This document shows, in pieces, positions 4,619 through 6,789 of a stretch of DNA of 6,789 nt (position 1 is its first letter; every line of letters starts with the position of its first letter). The DNA lies in assembly GCA_021815935.1 (NCBI GenBank), contig JAKAZH010000100.1, forward strand, positions 1 to 6,789, given 5' to 3'. Made by a program: the position numbers and the translations under genes. The DNA comes from Actinomycetes bacterium (GTDB taxonomy: Bacteria > Actinomycetota > Acidimicrobiia > Acidimicrobiales > Palsa-688). The notes under the pieces are model-generated. The model was given only the letters and a program-made list of their open reading frames with translations. It was not told where the DNA came from and made no database searches.

Positions 4619-6789
4619 TCATTCTCCCTGTTCGGTGAGATTCTCCAGCTCTTCGACGCTCATGAGCACCGCCCGAGCCTTGGAGCCTTCGGAGGGCCCG
4701 ACAATTCCGCGCTGCTCGAGGAGGTCCATGATCCTTCCCGCCCGGGCGAAACCGACCCGAAGCTTGCGCTGGAGCATCGAGGTGGATCCGAGCTGGGAGC
4801 GAACAACCAGGTCACGCGCAGCGTCTAGGAGGTCGTCCCCCTCGTCGCCGATCCCCATAGCGCTCGACGAGGGAGCGTCGTCTGAGCCTTCGACGCCGTC
4901 GACGTAGCGAGGCTCGGATTGGCGCCGCCAGTGCGCGACGACTTTACGTACCTCGTCCTCGTCGACCCACGCTCCCTGGATCCGTCGCGCGACGCTCGAC
5001 GACGCCGTAAGGAGCAGCATGTCGCCTTTGCCTATCAGTCTTTCGGCGCCGGGTTGGTCGAGGATGACCCGGCTGTCAGCGAGCGACGACACAGCGAAAG
5101 CGAGACGCGACGGCACGTTGGCTTTGATAACCCCGGTGATCACGTCCACTGACGGCCTTTGAGTCGCAATGACGAGGTGGATCCCGACGGCTCGGGCCAT
5201 TTGGGCGATCCGGCAAATGGACTCCTCCACGTCTCGTGCGGCGACCATCATCAGGTCGTTTAGCTCGTCGACCACCACGAGGATGAAAGGCAGACGTTCG
5301 TAACGGGCGACCGGGTCGCCGCCTGCGGTGAGGCCTCCCGCCCCACCGTTTTGCAGGTCGCCCCGGTCGAAGGCGTCGTTGTAGCCGGTTATGTCCCGGA
5401 CCCCTACCTCCGCCAGCAGGTCGTAGCGTCGTTCCATCTCGTGGACCGCCCACGCCAAAGCGTTCGCAGCCTTCTTCGGGTTCGTCACTACGCCGGTCAA
5501 CAGGTGCGGCAGGTTGTTGTACTGGCCGAGCTCGACCCGTTTCGGGTCGACGAGGATGAGCCTGACCTGGTCGGGGGTCGCCCTCACCAAGATCGACGTG
5601 ATGAGCGAGTTGATGCACGACGATTTCCCGGCGCCGGTGGCGCCGGCGATCAGGATGTGCGGCATCGTGGCAAGGTTCTCCAAGACGGGCCTGCCTGCGA
5701 TGTCCCGGCCCATCGCGACCTCCAGGGGATGAGTCGCCCGCTTCGCTTCAGCCGAGGAAAGGATGTCGCCGACCGCTACCAGCTGGCGCTGACGGTTAGG
5801 CACTTCCACTCCGATCGCGGACTTGCCGGGGATGGGGGCCAGGATCCGCACGTCGGCCGCCGCCATCGCGTAAGCGATGTCACGCTGCAGGTTCGTGACT
5901 TTGGCCACCTTTACGCCGGCTCCGAGCTCTAGCTCGTAGCGGGTGACGGTCGGGCCGACGGTCATACCGACAAGCCGGGTCTCGACCCCGTGTGCAGCGA
6001 GCGCCTCTTCGAGGGTACGGCCGGCCGCCTCGATCTCCTTACGGTCGATCTCGGTCGCCTTCGAGCGCTTGAGGAGGGCGACAGGCGGAAGGCGCCACGT
6101 TCCGGGCTCCGCCGCAGGCCCCAGGCTGATCGAAAGCTGTTCGGGATCCTCCGAGGATGGCTGCGGCGGAGGAAGATTCATCGGGATGTCCCGCTTCGCC
6201 TCCGTGAGATCGATCGGCGCATGGTCGCCGTCAGCCAGGTTCGCGACTTTGGCTCGTCTCGATTTCCGTCCCGGGGCCTCGAGGTTTCCGTCGCTTTCGG
6301 CGTCGTAGAGCGACGCCTTGACGTCCGGGCCACTCGGGTGTCGATCTTGGGCCTGCATGCGCCGGGAGCGGCCGGGCAGGCTGACGATCCACTTTCCCGT
6401 CGCGCTTGCAGCGTGGCCGGCGACCCCGACGAGCGTCGCCAGGAGCCCGATGGCGCTCCTGGCGGGAGTACCGGTCGTGACAAGCAGGCCGATGACCGCC
6501 ATGACAGCGAGCACCAGTGCGCTCCCAGCGGATCCAAGGCCGGCGCGAAGAGGCCCTGCCACGCCCATGCCGACAAGGCCCCCCGACGAGCGCAGCGCAG
6601 CGACGTTCCCGTTCCAGCGGGCAACGGGCGAAGCTAGATCCATGATCGCGGCGCCTACGGTGGCGACGATCACAGCACCGACCGCGACACGCACCGGGGC
6701 ACGCACGACCGGTTCCTCCGAAGGAGGGCCAGGTCGGTTGCGTCGCGGGTGCACCTCGCGAATGAGCACCCACCCGACAGCTGCAACCA
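4619..6789 (-). CDS. ftsK: FtsK/SpoIIIE-family DNA translocase (5' end outside window)
   Basis: A septum-anchored, ATP-driven DNA pump that clears and segregates chromosome ends at division. A GTG at 6769 could start a 716-residue product, but the frame stays open to the edge (VAAVGW precedes it) and reads as the end of an earlier membrane helix, so the real start lies beyond 6789. Numbering from that GTG: membrane helices at about 26-45 and 84-100, perhaps another at 105-123; a polar, proline-containing linker at about 130-230; then the motor. Walker A is GATGAGKS (376-383) and Walker B is FILVVVDEL (495-503); VDPKRVEL (407-414) and IATQRPSVDVITG (534-546) are also typical. The C-terminal gamma winged helix (about 645-705, with SQLGSTSMLQRKLRVGFARA) reads polar sequences and contacts XerD in studied homologues. 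A Gly-rich stretch at about 470-487 precedes Walker B. All motor motifs are intact. The gene ends 67 bases before thrB with no clear terminator between them. Confidence 0.97.
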   Translation of the reverse strand, partial: VAAVGWVLIREVHPRRNRPGPPSEEPVVRAPVRVAVGAVIVATVGAAIMDLASPVARWNGNVAALRSSGGLVGMGVAGPLRAGLGSAGSALVLAVMAVIGLLVTTGTPARSAIGLLATLVGVAGHAASATGKWIVSLPGRSRRMQAQDRHPSGPDVKASLYDAESDGNLEAPGRKSRRAKVANLADGDHAPIDLTEAKRDIPMNLPPPQPSSEDPEQLSISLGPAAEPGTWRLPPVALLKRSKATEIDRKEIEAAGRTLEEALAAHGVETRLVGMTVGPTVTRYELELGAGVKVAKVTNLQRDIAYAMAAADVRILAPIPGKSAIGVEVPNRQRQLVAVGDILSSAEAKRATHPLEVAMGRDIAGRPVLENLATMPHILIAGATGAGKSSCINSLITSILVRATPDQVRLILVDPKRVELGQYNNLPHLLTGVVTNPKKAANALAWAVHEMERRYDLLAEVGVRDITGYNDAFDRGDLQNGGAGGLTAGGDPVARYERLPFILVVVDELNDLMMVAARDVEESICRIAQMARAVGIHLVIATQRPSVDVITGVIKANVPSRLAFAVSSLADSRVILDQPGAERLIGKGDMLLLTASSSVARRIQGAWVDEDEVRKVVAHWRRQSEPRYVDGVEGSDDAPSSSAMGIGDEGDDLLDAARDLVVRSQLGSTSMLQRKLRVGFARAGRIMDLLEQRGIVGPSEGSKARAVLMSVEELENLTEQGE

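Noticed and set aside
5351..5932. Plus-strand open frame (193 codons) opposite the ftsK motor domain
   Set aside because: It is the antisense shadow of the Walker-containing region, with no family resemblance.
1..6789. CRISPR arrays, tRNA/rRNA genes, insertion sequences, toxin-antitoxin or defence genes
   Set aside because: I saw no spaced direct repeats, RNA gene signatures, transposase motifs or terminal inverted repeats; the sequence is almost entirely filled by housekeeping genes on one strand.

Overview
The window is a dense, single-strand stretch of bacterial core chromosome. Everything I can support is encoded on the minus strand, so transcription runs from right to left. The DNA is GC-rich, GTG starts occur, and start/stop overlaps are common. 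The FtsK, RimO and CinA sequences read as actinobacterial. The general style, including the FtsK Walker B stretch VVVDELNDLMM, suggests Actinomycetota, perhaps an Acidimicrobiia-like lineage. That placement is an inference from remembered family sequences, not from a search.

Layout in order of transcription: (1) 6789-4619, an FtsK/SpoIIIE DNA translocase whose 5' end lies beyond the right edge; (2) 4551-3703, homoserine kinase ThrB; (3) 3650-3498, a 50-residue four-cysteine protein of the DUF5679 type; (4) 3439-2087, RimO, the ribosomal protein S12 methylthiotransferase; (5) 2087-1479, PgsA, a CDP-alcohol phosphatidyltransferase; (6) 1482-199, CinA; (7) 124-1, the first 41 codons of a molybdopterin-binding large subunit of the xanthine/CO dehydrogenase family, running off the left edge. 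No gap exceeds 74 bases, and I see no RNA gene, mobile element, CRISPR array or convincing terminator.

ftsK, rimO, pgsA and cinA form a neighbourhood often conserved in Gram-positive bacteria: chromosome segregation, ribosome modification, phosphatidylglycerol synthesis, and NMN recycling/nucleotide clean-up. rimO-pgsA and pgsA-cinA overlap by 1 and 4 bases, which suggests translational coupling. Two genes interrupt this block: thrB, a threonine-biosynthesis gene usually found with hom/thrC, and the small zinc-ribbon gene, which has the best Shine-Dalgarno site in the window. At the left edge the conserved block gives way to a molybdenum hydroxylase gene.

I do not see a new biological system here. 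The points most worth a second look are the uncharacterised zinc-ribbon protein, the displaced thrB, the partial molybdenum hydroxylase start, and a one-residue-shorter spacing in the PgsA catalytic motif.
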